From Bacteroidales bacterium (GTDB taxonomy: Bacteria > Bacteroidota > Bacteroidia > Bacteroidales > P3), in the NCBI GenBank assembly GCA_017550405.1, contig JAFZPH010000008.1:1-59696 (forward strand): a DNA stretch of 59,696 nt, in the 5' to 3' direction. Of this stretch, positions 32,562 to 41,926 are shown one piece after another (positions within the stretch are counted from its first letter, which is position 1; each line of letters begins with the position of its first letter). Both the position numbers and the translations under genes were made by a program. The notes beneath the pieces were generated by a model. It saw only the letters and a program-made list of their open reading frames with translations, searched no databases and had not been told where the DNA came from.

Positions 32562-33710
32562 CTATTCAACTGTGTGGTAGCGTCCGCCGAAGGCGATGCC
32601 TACCTGCGCCGTCAGGCAGAGGCCTTTGGGGCTTCCCTCGATACGTGGGAACGAGGAGTAGGAAAGGCGCAGTTTGCCCTGTAGCGAGATGTGGTTGCGG
32701 TCGCTGATGCGGTGGTCGCCAAACAGGTGGTTGAAGCGGGGGAAGGTGTTCTGCTGCCAGAAGTGGTAGCGGAACATGACTCCCACAGTAGGCTCGAGTC
32801 GGGTGTAGGCAAAGCGGTCTTCCCATTTTCGGTTGGCACTGAGTTCGTGCATACCGAGGCCGATGATGGGGGAGAGTTGCATGAGGTTGTTGTCGATGAG
32901 CAGGAATCCGTAGCCGATGTTGATGAGGGTGAGGCTGTAGGAATGATCTTCGAGAAAGATGCCCTCCACTAGTTGAGGGTTATTCCTGTTGAGGAGGGGT
33001 GCGTTCTTGCGGGCATCGTAGCTGCCCATGATGGCTTCGATGTCGAGGAGATGGCTTTTCCATTGGAAGGCGAAGCCATACCCGATGGTGAATGCGGGGG
33101 TAAAAAACTGTCCCATGGAGCCAAACGGGTAGGACATCCCCAGCGAGAAGTAGGCGCTGTAGCCGAATGGGCGGGGGGTGTAAGTGGGTTGGTAGTAGGC
33201 TGGGAGCATGTCGAGTTGCTGCCAGACTTGCTTCTCGAAGGAGGCGAGGGCTGCGGTGTCTGTGCCGTCCTGTGTCAGTTGGCGGAAGTAGGCTATGCGT
33301 TGGTTGAGCCGGTCGTTGGCTCCATAAAGCATGTTGCTGTAGGAGCCTGGGTCGTCGGAGGTGTTGAGCGAGCGTTGAAGGGTGCGGCGCTCCACTTCGA
33401 GCATGTCGAATATCACTTGGTTGTAGCGCAGCAGCTGGGGGGTGCGATGGTCGGCAGTGACCCACGACGAGGAGGGAAGCATCCAGGCTTCGGCACGGTA
33501 GAAGAAGGATTTGATACCGTCTATATTTTCCTGTACGGGACTGAAGCCGATGTTGTATTGTAGCAGTGAGTTTTCATCGGCGTTGGTGGGGGTGGCAGTA
33601 AAGTCGTCCCAGGTGAGGGGACCTAGGCTCCAGGTACGTTGCAACTCTTGTGCTGCACAGCTAAGGCTGAGGGTCAGCAGCAGGATAGAAATGGCTAGTT
33701 TGTGTGTCAT
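32562..33710 (-). CDS. Outer-membrane beta-barrel-like hypothetical protein
   Basis: This 382-aa protein has a signal peptide (LAISILLLTLSLSCAAQ). The first part after cleavage (WSLGPLTWDDFTATP) recalls a conserved Bacteroidota motif in secreted proteins. Residues about 95-165 are helical (YNQVIFDMLEVERRTLQRSL). From about 190 on, alternating aromatic and polar strands (FTPAFTIGYGFAFQWKSH, YSLTLINIGYGFLL, PTVGVMFRYHFW, LTAQVGIAFGG) fit an outer-membrane barrel. Function unknown. It is followed on the same strand by nothing close; its upstream neighbour is the ABC permease, 22 bp away. Confidence 0.75.
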   Translation of the reverse strand: MTHKLAISILLLTLSLSCAAQELQRTWSLGPLTWDDFTATPTNADENSLLQYNIGFSPVQENIDGIKSFFYRAEAWMLPSSSWVTADHRTPQLLRYNQVIFDMLEVERRTLQRSLNTSDDPGSYSNMLYGANDRLNQRIAYFRQLTQDGTDTAALASFEKQVWQQLDMLPAYYQPTYTPRPFGYSAYFSLGMSYPFGSMGQFFTPAFTIGYGFAFQWKSHLLDIEAIMGSYDARKNAPLLNRNNPQLVEGIFLEDHSYSLTLINIGYGFLLIDNNLMQLSPIIGLGMHELSANRKWEDRFAYTRLEPTVGVMFRYHFWQQNTFPRFNHLFGDHRISDRNHISLQGKLRLSYSSFPRIEGSPKGLCLTAQVGIAFGGRYHTVE

Positions 33711-33732
33711 AATTTATTGGGGATAAAGGGTT

Positions 33733-35106
33733 TTATCTAATCTTTTTGTCTCTTTTCAGCAATCGCCATACGTCGCGCCAAGAGGCTTTCTGTCCGTAGC
33801 GGAGGATGGCGGAGCGGTAGACGCGGGCGGCTGCCCAGATGCAAAGGGGGAAGGTGGCAATGAGCAGAAGCATGGAGAGCACCACCTGCCATACTGGGAC
33901 ACCAAAGGGGATGCGCATCAGCATGGCTACAGGCGAAGTGAAGGGGATGATGGAGAGCCACACACTGATATTGCCCGAGGGCTGCCCGACCATGGAGGGG
34001 AGCAGCAGGAGGGTGAGTATGAGGGGGATGGTGAGCGGGAGGGTGAACTGTTGCGAGTCGGTCTCGTTGTCGACCAGCGAGCCAGCGGCGGCGAAGAGCG
34101 AGGCGTAGAGCAGGTAGCCGAATACGAAGTAGAAGAGAAAGAGGAAGATAATCATGGCGAAGTTGATGCCTGTGAGGCCTTCGATGAGGTCTTGGATGCT
34201 GTTGTCAATGCCCTCGCCAGCCTGGTACTGGGCGGCACGTTCCTGTTCGGTTTGGTACTGGTAGGTGGCTTCCGTGCCTTTGGAGGCAATCTCGGTTTGG
34301 CTGTGGCGTTCGGTGGCCTGCTGGAAGAGGTCGGCATGGGTCAGTTGCACGCCCATGACCAGAGCACCTGCCAGCAGCACCCAAAGGGCAAACTGGGTGA
34401 GGCCTACAAGTCCGATACCCACCACTTTGCCCATCATGAGCTGGAAGGGTTTGACGCTGCATACAATGACTTCCACTATTCGGCTGGTCTTTTCTTCCAT
34501 GACTCCCCGCATCACTTGCGAGCCGAACATAAAGACCGCGATGAAGACAAGCATGGCGAGGATTATGCCGACCACAATTTTGACCTGGAGGAAACCGTCG
34601 CGGCCAGTCTCGATATCCTGGGTGCGCAGTTTGATATGGGTGGAGGTGAGGAGGGTGTAGTCTTCAGGGGTGAGGCCGTGGACGTCGAGCAGAATGCGGT
34701 TACGCAGTATTTCCTGAAGCTGGCTCTGGGCATCGGTCTGTACATTGAGTGCGGGCATGTCGGAGCGGTAGAAGAGATAGGCGTCGCGTGGCAGGGTGGT
34801 CTCGCGAGCAGGGATGTAGACAATGGCGTCGAGGCTGTCGTACTGCTGCAACTGTCGACGGGCGTAGTCGATGCTTCCCGCTTCGTGGTAGGAGATGTCA
34901 CGTCCCGAGCGGAACTGGCCTTGGAAGAGGCCTGTGTCGTCGACAATCAGCACATGCGAGTGCTCGAGGGGACGCGTGGCCAGGATGATGGGGATGGCGT
35001 AGACCATGGCCAGCAGGATGGGTACGACGATGGTGAGTATCCAGAAGGAGGTTTTCTTGACGCGGGTGAAGTATTCGCGTTGTATGACAAGGAGTACTTT
35101 GTTCAT
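33733..35106 (-). CDS. ABC transporter permease (ABC-2/NatB-like)
   Basis: This 457-aa membrane protein opens with a cytoplasmic basic start (QREYFTRVKKTS) and a first helix at about 20-42. An extracytoplasmic domain of about 130 residues follows. Then come a run of helices: MLVFIAVFMFGSQVM, GLVGLTQFALWVLLAG, IIFLFLFYFVFGYLLYASLFAAAG, and others toward the end. The segment VMRGVMEEKTSRIVEVIVCSV is typical of NatB-like Na+ or drug exporter subunits. It pairs with the ATPase at 35128, 21 bp upstream. The exported substrate cannot be told. Confidence 0.88.
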   Translation of the reverse strand: MNKVLLVIQREYFTRVKKTSFWILTIVVPILLAMVYAIPIILATRPLEHSHVLIVDDTGLFQGQFRSGRDISYHEAGSIDYARRQLQQYDSLDAIVYIPARETTLPRDAYLFYRSDMPALNVQTDAQSQLQEILRNRILLDVHGLTPEDYTLLTSTHIKLRTQDIETGRDGFLQVKIVVGIILAMLVFIAVFMFGSQVMRGVMEEKTSRIVEVIVCSVKPFQLMMGKVVGIGLVGLTQFALWVLLAGALVMGVQLTHADLFQQATERHSQTEIASKGTEATYQYQTEQERAAQYQAGEGIDNSIQDLIEGLTGINFAMIIFLFLFYFVFGYLLYASLFAAAGSLVDNETDSQQFTLPLTIPLILTLLLLPSMVGQPSGNISVWLSIIPFTSPVAMLMRIPFGVPVWQVVLSMLLLIATFPLCIWAAARVYRSAILRYGQKASWRDVWRLLKRDKKIR

Positions 35107-35127
35107 GAGGCAGGGTTTTATAACATG

Positions 35128-35856
35128 CTATTGATTATCGCCGGTTGAGGTGCCCCGCACGGTGTCGATGAAGATGCGGTCGAGGTCTTGGCCGGGGTTG
35201 TGGGCTTTGATGTCGGCAAGCGGGCCGCTGAGCACCACGCGCGCATGGTTGATGAGGGCTATGTCGTCGCAGAGCTCTTCGGCCGACGGCATGTTGTGGG
35301 TGGAGAAGATGATGGTGGCACCCTGCTCCTTGAGGCGGAGGATTTCGTGCTTGAGGAGGTCGGCGTTGACTGGGTCGAAACCGCTGAAGGGTTCGTCGAA
35401 GATGAGGAGGCTGGGGTTGTGAAGCACGGTGACCACGAATTGGACTTTCTGCTGCATGCCTTTGGAGAGCTCCTCCACGCGGCGGTGCCACCAGGAGTCT
35501 ATCTCGAGGCGGTCGAACCATTGGTGCAACCGATGTTCGGCGGTGGATTTGTCTAGCCCCTTGAGCCGGGCCAGGTAGATGCATTGTTCTCCCACACGCA
35601 TTTTTTTGTATAGTCCGCGTTCCTCGGGCAGGTAGCCTATCTGCATGACGTCGGCAGGGGTGATGGGATGCCCGTCGAAGAGGATGGTGCCGCTGTCCGG
35701 CGCAATGATTTGGTTGATGAGGCGGATGAGGGTGGTCTTGCCGGCACCGTTGGGGCCGAGGAGACCGAAGACAGTGCCGCGGCGGACGTGGAGGTTCACC
35801 CCGTCGAGGGCACGGAAGGTGCCGAAGCTCTTGGTGATATTTTCGATGGTTAACAT
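35128..35856 (-). CDS. ABC transporter ATP-binding protein (NatA-like)
   Basis: This 242-aa ATPase has Walker A GPNGAGKTT (about 38-46), the signature ELSKGMQQKV (a known LSGGQ variant), Walker B LLIFDEPFSG and the switch His in FSTHNMPS. It drives the permease encoded next. The longer open frame to 35949 adds 31 Pro-rich residues without conservation, so I start at the Met beginning LTIENITKSFG (35856). It begins 11 bp after the BatA-domain gene ends. Confidence 0.92.
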   Translation of the reverse strand: MLTIENITKSFGTFRALDGVNLHVRRGTVFGLLGPNGAGKTTLIRLINQIIAPDSGTILFDGHPITPADVMQIGYLPEERGLYKKMRVGEQCIYLARLKGLDKSTAEHRLHQWFDRLEIDSWWHRRVEELSKGMQQKVQFVVTVLHNPSLLIFDEPFSGFDPVNADLLKHEILRLKEQGATIIFSTHNMPSAEELCDDIALINHARVVLSGPLADIKAHNPGQDLDRIFIDTVRGTSTGDNQ

Positions 35857-35867
35857 GCTGGATGGGG

Positions 35868-37922
35868 TTATGCTTTGCTTTTGTGGAGGGGTAGACGGAT
35901 GAAAAGTGTCTCGGCAAGGAGCGCGAGGAGGGCGAGGAGTATACACCACCGCCAGAGGGGGGTGCCTTGGTTGCGGCTGCGGATGTAGTCGGTCATGGAC
36001 TTGGATGCCGGAGGCGAGAGGCGGTAGGAGGCGAGGCCGGCCTCGTCGACAAGCCGTTTGATGTCGCTGCGCGACAGGCAGGTGAGGTCGGATTCCTGAC
36101 GGCTATAATTGAAGGCCAGTCCTTCGAGAGGTTGGGGTGAGAGGATATAGTTGCCTGCTTGGACGATTTCGCCGTGGGGATAGATGAGGCTGTGCGAGCC
36201 GGAACGCCGTATGTCGGGGATGAATCCCTGCTGCCCGGAACCCGCATCGACGGGGTCGAGGTGGCGTGGAGTATCGTCGGTAAGGAGGGTAGAGAGCGGA
36301 ATGGGTTGCGTGGAGGTGATGAGGTGGTAGGGTAGGGGGAGTGGTGTGCTGAAGAGGGCCATGTTGTAGAGGGTGGGGACGAAAAGCGCCTGATGGACAA
36401 AGTCGGTGAAGTCGGCGCGCAGGGGGGTGGCAAAGAGGTACAGGTGGCCTTGGCCGAAGGGGGTCTCGGAGAGGAGACTGTTGCCGTCGAGCAGTCCGAT
36501 AACTTGGCGAGTGACGGTGCCGCCAGATTGTTGGAGTGTGTAGTGGCCAGTGGTGGAGGGCATCTCCACCTCGTCGCTGAGGTTGCGGAAGACCCCCGAG
36601 TAGAGCGGATGGGACGATTGCAAGGCTCCTGCCCGGGTCTCTTTCTGTCGCCAGGATTGAAGCAGCGGGGCATGGAGTGACGACAGGAGGAGATTGTATG
36701 ACGATACTTCGGCATCGGGGGCGGGTACGACCACCAAGGTGCCGCCGTCGTCGACAAACTGAGTGAGTGCCTGCGACAGTCCAGAGGGGATGGCGTGGAG
36801 TTCGTCGAGAATCACCACACGGCTCTGTTCGATATGGCTGTAGTCCATGCGGTCGTAAGGCTCTTGTCGGTAGAGGGTGAGGCTGTCACCGGAGAAGAGT
36901 TTCTTGATGAATGGATTTTCGGTCTTGCCGCTGACCACCAGCAGGGGGATGCGTGTGGCTACGGGGAGGGCGAAATAGAGGCGGTCGTCGAAGGTAACGG
37001 GGTAGTCTGTGGTCTCGACATGTCCGAGGAGGAGGGTGTCGTCCTGTATGGTGAAGGTGAGGGAAGCCGTGGAGGAGCTGTGGGGAGCGATGTCCAGCGA
37101 GGTGACAGCCCTTTGGCGGTCGCCGATATAGAGGCGCAGGGGCTGTTTCTCCACTGCCTTGTCGCCACCGTTGCGTACGCGGGCTTCCACGTGGACGGTG
37201 GAGCCGCGGAAATAGGCAGGACTGTTGAATGCCAGACTGTCGATATAGACATTTGCCAGCGAACTGCCGCCGAGGGGGATGAGGGTGGAGAGCACTGCGG
37301 TGTCGGGGGGAAGGGCAGCGAGGTCGGCCGTGGTGCGCTGGAAGTCGCTGATGAGGTAGGCATGGCGGTTTGTGGCAGGGGAGGAACGCAGGAACTCGTG
37401 CTGCCGTATGGCAATCTGGGAGAGGGGCGTGGTGACGGCACCAGCCTCCACTTCGCGGACGGCACTGATGAAGTCCTCGCGGCTAAGCCAGCGGAACTGG
37501 CTGCCAGAGGCGTTGTTGGTGAGCAGTTGGAACGGGACAGAGGGGTCGTAGGCATCGGCTATCTCGAGGGCTTTCTGCTTGGCGGCTTCGATGAGGCTGC
37601 CTTCCATGCCTCCGCATTCCATACTGTAGGAATTGTCGATGTACACACTCACTGCCGTGCCGCCTTTTTGTAGCTGTGAGCCTTTGTGCGGGATGACGGG
37701 CTGGCAGAAAGCCAGGACGATGAAGACGATGGCAAGGATGCGTGTGGCCAGGATGAGCAGTTGCCGCAGGTTGCGCTGACGGCGGTTCTCGCTCTGCAGC
37801 TCCTCGAGCATATCCACGTTGCTGAAATAGACTTTACGGTAGCGGCGCAGCTGCAGCAGATGGATGGCTATGGGAATGGCTATTGCCGCCAGGCCTATCA
37901 GAAACAGGGGTTGGGTCAGCAT
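35868..37922 (-). CDS. BatA-domain, VWA-like membrane protein
   Basis: This 684-aa protein starts with the BatA N-terminal region: helix 1 (LFLIGLAAIAIPIAIHLLQL), a basic RRYRKVYFSN turn and helix 2 (LLILATRILAIVFIVLAF). A VWA-like domain follows with a metal-site motif D96-x-S98-x-S100 in YIDNSYS. The middle is a beta-rich periplasmic region, then a second alpha/beta part (VVILDELHAIPSGLSQALTQFVDDGGTLVVV). A last helix lies at about 658-678 before a short basic tail. Proteins of this type are common next to Bat/MoxR genes, but no MoxR is encoded here. It is upstream of an ABC exporter pair. Role unknown. Confidence 0.85.
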   Translation of the reverse strand: MLTQPLFLIGLAAIAIPIAIHLLQLRRYRKVYFSNVDMLEELQSENRRQRNLRQLLILATRILAIVFIVLAFCQPVIPHKGSQLQKGGTAVSVYIDNSYSMECGGMEGSLIEAAKQKALEIADAYDPSVPFQLLTNNASGSQFRWLSREDFISAVREVEAGAVTTPLSQIAIRQHEFLRSSPATNRHAYLISDFQRTTADLAALPPDTAVLSTLIPLGGSSLANVYIDSLAFNSPAYFRGSTVHVEARVRNGGDKAVEKQPLRLYIGDRQRAVTSLDIAPHSSSTASLTFTIQDDTLLLGHVETTDYPVTFDDRLYFALPVATRIPLLVVSGKTENPFIKKLFSGDSLTLYRQEPYDRMDYSHIEQSRVVILDELHAIPSGLSQALTQFVDDGGTLVVVPAPDAEVSSYNLLLSSLHAPLLQSWRQKETRAGALQSSHPLYSGVFRNLSDEVEMPSTTGHYTLQQSGGTVTRQVIGLLDGNSLLSETPFGQGHLYLFATPLRADFTDFVHQALFVPTLYNMALFSTPLPLPYHLITSTQPIPLSTLLTDDTPRHLDPVDAGSGQQGFIPDIRRSGSHSLIYPHGEIVQAGNYILSPQPLEGLAFNYSRQESDLTCLSRSDIKRLVDEAGLASYRLSPPASKSMTDYIRSRNQGTPLWRWCILLALLALLAETLFIRLPLHKSKA

Positions 37923-37923
37923 G

Positions 37924-37993
37924 GAATGAATTCGTTATTGCGTTAATTCGTTAGTCATAGATTCAAACATTAACACGTTCACACGTTCACATG
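37924..37993. repeat. TTAAC/GTTAA repeat overlapping the nth 3' end
   Basis: This is a run of gttaattcgtt- and acacgttcac-type units between nth and the BatA gene. The last codons and stop of nth (HVNV) lie inside the repeat. Confidence 0.65.
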
Positions 37994-38623
37994 TTTGTTA
38001 TACCATAGGCAAATCTCTGTGAGACCGCACTCGCTGCAGTGGGGTTTGCGTGCTTGGCACACATAGCGGCCATGGAGGATGAGCCAGTGATGGGCGATGG
38101 GAATCTTCTCCTCGGGGATGTGCTTCACCAATTCGCGCTCAGTCTGCAGGGGAGTCTTGCTGTTGCGGGTAAGTCCGATGCGGTTGGCTACGCGGAACAC
38201 GTGGGTATCCACGGCCAGGGCGGGAAGATTGAATACCACCGACGCAATGACGTTGGCGGTTTTGCGTCCTACACCGGGCAGGGTCTGGAGGTCGTCGATG
38301 TCGGAAGGCACCTCGCCACCAAAGTCGTCCATCAGCTTGCGGGCCATAGCTGCAAGGTGTTTGCTCTTGTTGTTGGGGTAGGAGATGGAGTGGATGTAGT
38401 GGAAGATGTCCTCGGGCGTGGCTTCGGCCATTGTGGCTGCATCGGGATAGGCGGCAAAGAGCGCCGGGGTGGTCATGTTCACCCGCTTGTCGGTGCACTG
38501 AGCCGACAGGATGACGGCAACCAGCAGTTGGAACGGATCCTCGTATTTCAATTCGGACTGTGCCGTGGGGCGCTCCTCCTCGAAATAGGCTATCATTCGT
38601 TTATATCGTTCGTTCTGTGTCAC
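37979..38623 (-). CDS. nth: Endonuclease III
   Basis: This 214-aa base-excision repair enzyme removes oxidised pyrimidines and nicks the abasic site. The helix-hairpin-helix is LPGVGRKTANVIA, with catalytic K121, followed by catalytic D139 in LAVDTHVFRV. The 4Fe-4S cluster ligands are C189, C196, C199 and C205 (C-x6-C-x2-C-x5-C). All positions match the E. coli enzyme within one residue. The final HVNV is encoded by an intergenic-type repeat. It lies 21 bp after the EEP-family gene. Confidence 0.96.
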   Translation of the reverse strand: MTQNERYKRMIAYFEEERPTAQSELKYEDPFQLLVAVILSAQCTDKRVNMTTPALFAAYPDAATMAEATPEDIFHYIHSISYPNNKSKHLAAMARKLMDDFGGEVPSDIDDLQTLPGVGRKTANVIASVVFNLPALAVDTHVFRVANRIGLTRNSKTPLQTERELVKHIPEEKIPIAHHWLILHGRYVCQARKPHCSECGLTEICLWYNKHVNV

Positions 38624-38644
38624 GCTTCGGAGGGGGGTATTGTT

Positions 38645-39706
38645 CTATTTTGGAAGACGCAGGTCGGTAATAATGGGGAAGTGGTCGGAGATGGGGGTGG
38701 AGATACGCTTGTAGGAGAGAGCCTCCATGTCGCGGCTGTGGAGGATGTAGTCGATGCGGAATGCAGGGAAGGGACCGTGGTAGGTGGTGCCGAAGCCACG
38801 CCCTTGCTCCACGTATGGGTCGGCAAGCAGATGGGTGGCTTGCTGATAGATATAGGAAGCAGGCGTGTCGTTGAAGTCGCCGGCAATGATGATCGGCACC
38901 TGCGACGACTGCACAAGGGGCAGCAACTCCTCTTTCCATTCCTGTTCGTGGCGGCGAGTGGTCTCGGCAAACTTTTTCAGCAGTCGATGGGTGGAGCTGT
39001 CGGTTTTGGCATGCGAGAGGCGCTCGAAACTCTCGTAGTCGGAGTTGTCCAGCTCGTACGAGTCGAGATGTACGCAGCATATCCTCACTCGGCTGTCGCC
39101 CTTCTGCACGTCGACATGGAATTTGGTCTTCTTGTCCATCATCTCCCCCTTCACGATAGGCCAGCGTGAGAAGAGGATACTGAGTGACGGCTTGCTCTCG
39201 CCGTGGACGCCGTAGTGGTATTTATAGCCCCGTTCCGCCAGTTTCTCTTTCACCTTCATCCTTTTCGCGACGAAAAACTCCTGTATGCACACCACATCGG
39301 GCTGCTCTGCTTCGACAAGCTGCACAAACAAGGCTGCTCCGCTGTCAGCACGCATCAGCGTGTCGCTGTCCAACCCGTGGAAACCATGCGCGTTGAATGT
39401 CATCACCCTTAGTACATCGTCCCCCTCCACAGGCTCGGTATTGCCGCCAACTTGGAAGAATAGGGGGATAAACGACAGGCGGCACACGATAGCGGCCACC
39501 GAGATGAGGAACTCCCATCGCGAGAAGCAAAGCCACATGATAATGAACGCGGCGTTGGCCAACAGGAACAGCACATAGCCGTAGCTGAGGATGGAAACGG
39601 TTGCACAACGCGATGGTTCAACCTTCCCGGCCAGCGTGGATGCCACCAGAGCCACCGCAAAAAGCAGGTTGATAATTAGCAGTATAACGCGCAGAATGGT
39701 TTTCAT
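38645..39706 (-). CDS. Endonuclease/exonuclease/phosphatase family protein with N-terminal membrane helices
   Basis: This 353-aa protein has three hydrophobic segments in the first 90 residues (VILLIINLLFAVALVAS, SYGYVLFLLANAAFIIMW, LISVAAIVCRLSFIPLFF). The EEP catalytic domain follows: VMTFNAHGFHG, VVCIQEFF with the metal-binding Glu, IIIAGDFNDTPASY, and a closing PISDHFPIITDLRL with the catalytic Asp-His. The domain probably faces the periplasm. Its substrate could be DNA, a lipid head group or a nucleotide. A -7 box lies at 39729-39736. Confidence 0.88.
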   Translation of the reverse strand: MKTILRVILLIINLLFAVALVASTLAGKVEPSRCATVSILSYGYVLFLLANAAFIIMWLCFSRWEFLISVAAIVCRLSFIPLFFQVGGNTEPVEGDDVLRVMTFNAHGFHGLDSDTLMRADSGAALFVQLVEAEQPDVVCIQEFFVAKRMKVKEKLAERGYKYHYGVHGESKPSLSILFSRWPIVKGEMMDKKTKFHVDVQKGDSRVRICCVHLDSYELDNSDYESFERLSHAKTDSSTHRLLKKFAETTRRHEQEWKEELLPLVQSSQVPIIIAGDFNDTPASYIYQQATHLLADPYVEQGRGFGTTYHGPFPAFRIDYILHSRDMEALSYKRISTPISDHFPIITDLRLPK

Positions 39707-39728
39707 AGTAGCTTGATTCTTGCGGATG

Positions 39729-39736
39729 CAAAGATA
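39729..39736 (-). promoter_or_regulatory. -7 box for the EEP-family/nth pair
   Basis: TATCTTTG followed by CATCC on the minus strand lies 22 nt before the ATG at 39706. Confidence 0.55.
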
Positions 39737-39782
39737 CGAAAAAAAATTGAGAACGGAGAATAATGTGTCAACGTGACTTTTA

Positions 39783-39880
39783 TTGTTGATAAGTTTATTT
39801 GTTGATAAGTTTATACGGCTCGCATCATATCAACGTATCAACATCCAACATATCAACATATAACATATCAACGGATAACG
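39783..39880. repeat. TTGATAAG/TATCAAC intergenic repeats
   Basis: Two direct copies of gttgataagtttat are followed by a series of atatcaac units. The same gttgataagtttat string occurs in the 64-bp tandem at 41927. It lies between divergent genes. Confidence 0.65.
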
Positions 39881-39897
39881 AATTCAAAAATTCTTTG

Positions 39898-39905
39898 TAT
39901 CTTTG
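39898..39905 (+). promoter_or_regulatory. -7 box for aroE, close to its ATG
   Basis: TATCTTTG ends only 4 nt before the aroE ATG at 39910. Transcription would start at or next to the start codon. Confidence 0.55.
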
Positions 39906-39909
39906 CAGC

Positions 39910-40641
39910 ATGAAAAAGTATGGATTGATAGGCAAAAGTCTTTCACACTCATGGTCGCCGGCATGGTTCGCCGACAAGTTTGAACGCGAAGGGATAGCTG
40001 ATGCCGAATACCGCCTCTATGAGATGGACACCGTGGAGCGTCTGCGGCAGTGGGTGGAAGAGAACGGTATCGACGGATTCAATGTCACCATCCCTTTCAA
40101 GGAACAAGTAATGCCTTGTCTGGACCGCATTGACGACTTCGCCCGTCGCGTGGGGGCGGTGAACTGTGTGGAAGTCCGCGATGGGGTGCTGGTGGGTCAC
40201 AACACCGATGCACCCGCCTTTGCCGAGACTCTGGCCCCACATCTACGACCCTGGCACACACATGCCCTTGTCCTCGGCACTGGGGGCGCTTCGCGGGCGG
40301 TGGCCTCAGCACTGGAAGGAATGGGCATTGAATACCTGCTCGTGTCGCGCAATCCGGCCGGCCGCGACGGTGTCATCTCCTATCAACAGGCCGAAGACCT
40401 CTCCGCCTCCCGACTCCTCCTTGTCAACACCACCCCCGTGGGCATGTATCCACATATCGGGCAGACCCCATGGCCTAATGCAGGGGTGCTGACACCTCGC
40501 CATCTATGCTACGACCTCGTATACAATCCCGCGCCCACACTTTTCCTCCGGCAGGCGGCACAGGCCGGCGCCGCATTCTGCAACGGACGTGCCATGCTCC
40601 ACAGACAGGCCGAGCTCAGCTGGCACTTCTGGAATCAATGA
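39910..40641 (+). CDS. aroE: Shikimate dehydrogenase
   Basis: This 243-aa NADP-dependent enzyme reduces 3-dehydroshikimate to shikimate in aromatic amino acid synthesis. The substrate site is GKSLSHSWSPAWF (8-20) and FNVTIPFKEQ with the catalytic Lys. The Rossmann loop is VLGTGGASRAV, and the later NTTPVGMYP is also typical. A late GRAMLHRQA supports the C-terminal part. I start at ATG 39910; the open frame to 39799 runs through intergenic repeats. The -7 box ends 4 nt before this ATG, which suggests a very short or absent leader. Confidence 0.95.
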   Translation: MKKYGLIGKSLSHSWSPAWFADKFEREGIADAEYRLYEMDTVERLRQWVEENGIDGFNVTIPFKEQVMPCLDRIDDFARRVGAVNCVEVRDGVLVGHNTDAPAFAETLAPHLRPWHTHALVLGTGGASRAVASALEGMGIEYLLVSRNPAGRDGVISYQQAEDLSASRLLLVNTTPVGMYPHIGQTPWPNAGVLTPRHLCYDLVYNPAPTLFLRQAAQAGAAFCNGRAMLHRQAELSWHFWNQ

Positions 40642-40675
40642 AAAAAGTGGAAAGGGTGTTGCCTCGGTAGGGCAA

Positions 40676-41902
40676 TCAATAGCTGCAGCTGTTTGCCACG
40701 CGCTGCACCTTGCGGATGGCCATATCACCCCGTGGGGTCGACATCTTCACTAAATATACACCGGCCGACTGGTCGCGCAGGTCGATGCTGTTATCCTTCA
40801 CGACTCCCGGCAAGCGTCGGCCTTGGGTGTCCCACACCTCCACACTGAAATCGTTCGAAGCCGTGGGGTCGGAAGGAACAAGATGCATCATCCCGTCGGT
40901 GGGGTTGGGCGCCAGCACAGGAAAGCGGGCCTCGCCCTCTTCAATGCCGTTCGTCGTGGTCGGCGTTGTGGCGTAATCCTTCAAAAACATCGACAAGTCT
41001 ACCGAAATCAGGCGGGCGGGTCGCGTTAACCCCATCCGCTTCAGCGACTCGTTCGTAATCCAATAGTGGAAACCGTCGTCCGTGGCAACGGCCTCGGTCT
41101 GCCATCCTATTTCGTTGCTCACAAGAATCTTCTCGCGTTTGCCCTCAAGAAAACGGGTGCCTTGGAAGTCGTAAACCAAATAGATGAAGGGCTGCACCAG
41201 CATATTGTAACCGCACAGCACCAGCGTGCTATGCTCCTTGCCCGACCCGTTGGAATGGCGGTAATAGCTTGCACCCGTCACCAGCCCGTTCACATTCAGC
41301 CGGAACAGCGCAATGGCCGTATGGAAACCTGGCTCCTTGGGAACGGCGAAACAAACCGTCTGCTGCGATGTCCACTGCTTGCTGAACAGGTACAGACTGT
41401 CGCCCACTGCCACCATCGCCTCGCAGTCGTAGTCCGTCACCGGAGTGCCCGAGGAACCCTCCCCGTCGGGATTATAGCCCTCGTAAGTGAAACGGATAGT
41501 GTCCGCCCGACACACCCCGCGCACCAAGTCCGATTTAGCCATCCGGTAGATACAAAGGTCGTTGCGCAGTACGCTGTGGTTGTTTCCAAAGTCGCCGAAA
41601 TAGAAAAACTCTTCATCCTGTGCCATCTCCTCCATATCGTTGAACTGCAGACATCCCTTCACGCTGTCCTTGATCGAACCGTTCAGCGTGTCCAGACTGT
41701 AGACCCCCAACTCCCCGTGGTCGTTGCACGTCCACAAATCTCCGTTCCAGAAAAAAAGCGATGACGACCCCGCCAGTCTGTTGTCCAAATACTCCTCCGA
41801 ACGGGTGGGAAGCATCTTCCTGCCCCGTCCATCAGATTGTGAAAACGACTGTAAGTGGCCTGTTATCAGAATGATAAATATAAAACCAGCCAATTTTTTC
41901 AT
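40676..41902 (-). CDS. Secreted protein with T9SS type A sorting domain
   Basis: This 408-aa protein has a signal peptide (KKLAGFIFIILITGHLQSFSQ). The body repeats beta-propeller-like blades with aromatic strands (SSLFFWNGDLWTCNDHGELG, MAQDEEFFYFGDFGNN, YDCEAMVAVGDSLYLFSK). The last 75 residues are the type A sorting domain: PVLAPNPTDGMMHL, FSVEVWDTQGRRLP, GVYLVKMST and KVQRVA. It should be exported by the type IX system and cleaved or anchored at the surface. I start at 41902 because the -7 box lies just upstream; the 41917 Met is inside the box region. It is convergent with aroE. Confidence 0.82.
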   Translation of the reverse strand: MKKLAGFIFIILITGHLQSFSQSDGRGRKMLPTRSEEYLDNRLAGSSSLFFWNGDLWTCNDHGELGVYSLDTLNGSIKDSVKGCLQFNDMEEMAQDEEFFYFGDFGNNHSVLRNDLCIYRMAKSDLVRGVCRADTIRFTYEGYNPDGEGSSGTPVTDYDCEAMVAVGDSLYLFSKQWTSQQTVCFAVPKEPGFHTAIALFRLNVNGLVTGASYYRHSNGSGKEHSTLVLCGYNMLVQPFIYLVYDFQGTRFLEGKREKILVSNEIGWQTEAVATDDGFHYWITNESLKRMGLTRPARLISVDLSMFLKDYATTPTTTNGIEEGEARFPVLAPNPTDGMMHLVPSDPTASNDFSVEVWDTQGRRLPGVVKDNSIDLRDQSAGVYLVKMSTPRGDMAIRKVQRVANSCSY

Positions 41903-41906
41903 GGCG

Positions 41907-41914
41907 CAAAGATA
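41907..41914 (-). promoter_or_regulatory. -7 box for the T9SS type A gene, close to its ATG
   Basis: TATCTTTG on the minus strand ends 4 nt before the ATG at 41902, the same spacing as at aroE. Confidence 0.55.
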
Positions 41915-41926
41915 CAAAAAAAAATT

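Noticed and set aside
32466..32684. 72-aa plus-strand frame
   Set aside because: It overlaps the end of the minus-strand outer-membrane gene and shows no family features or promoter.
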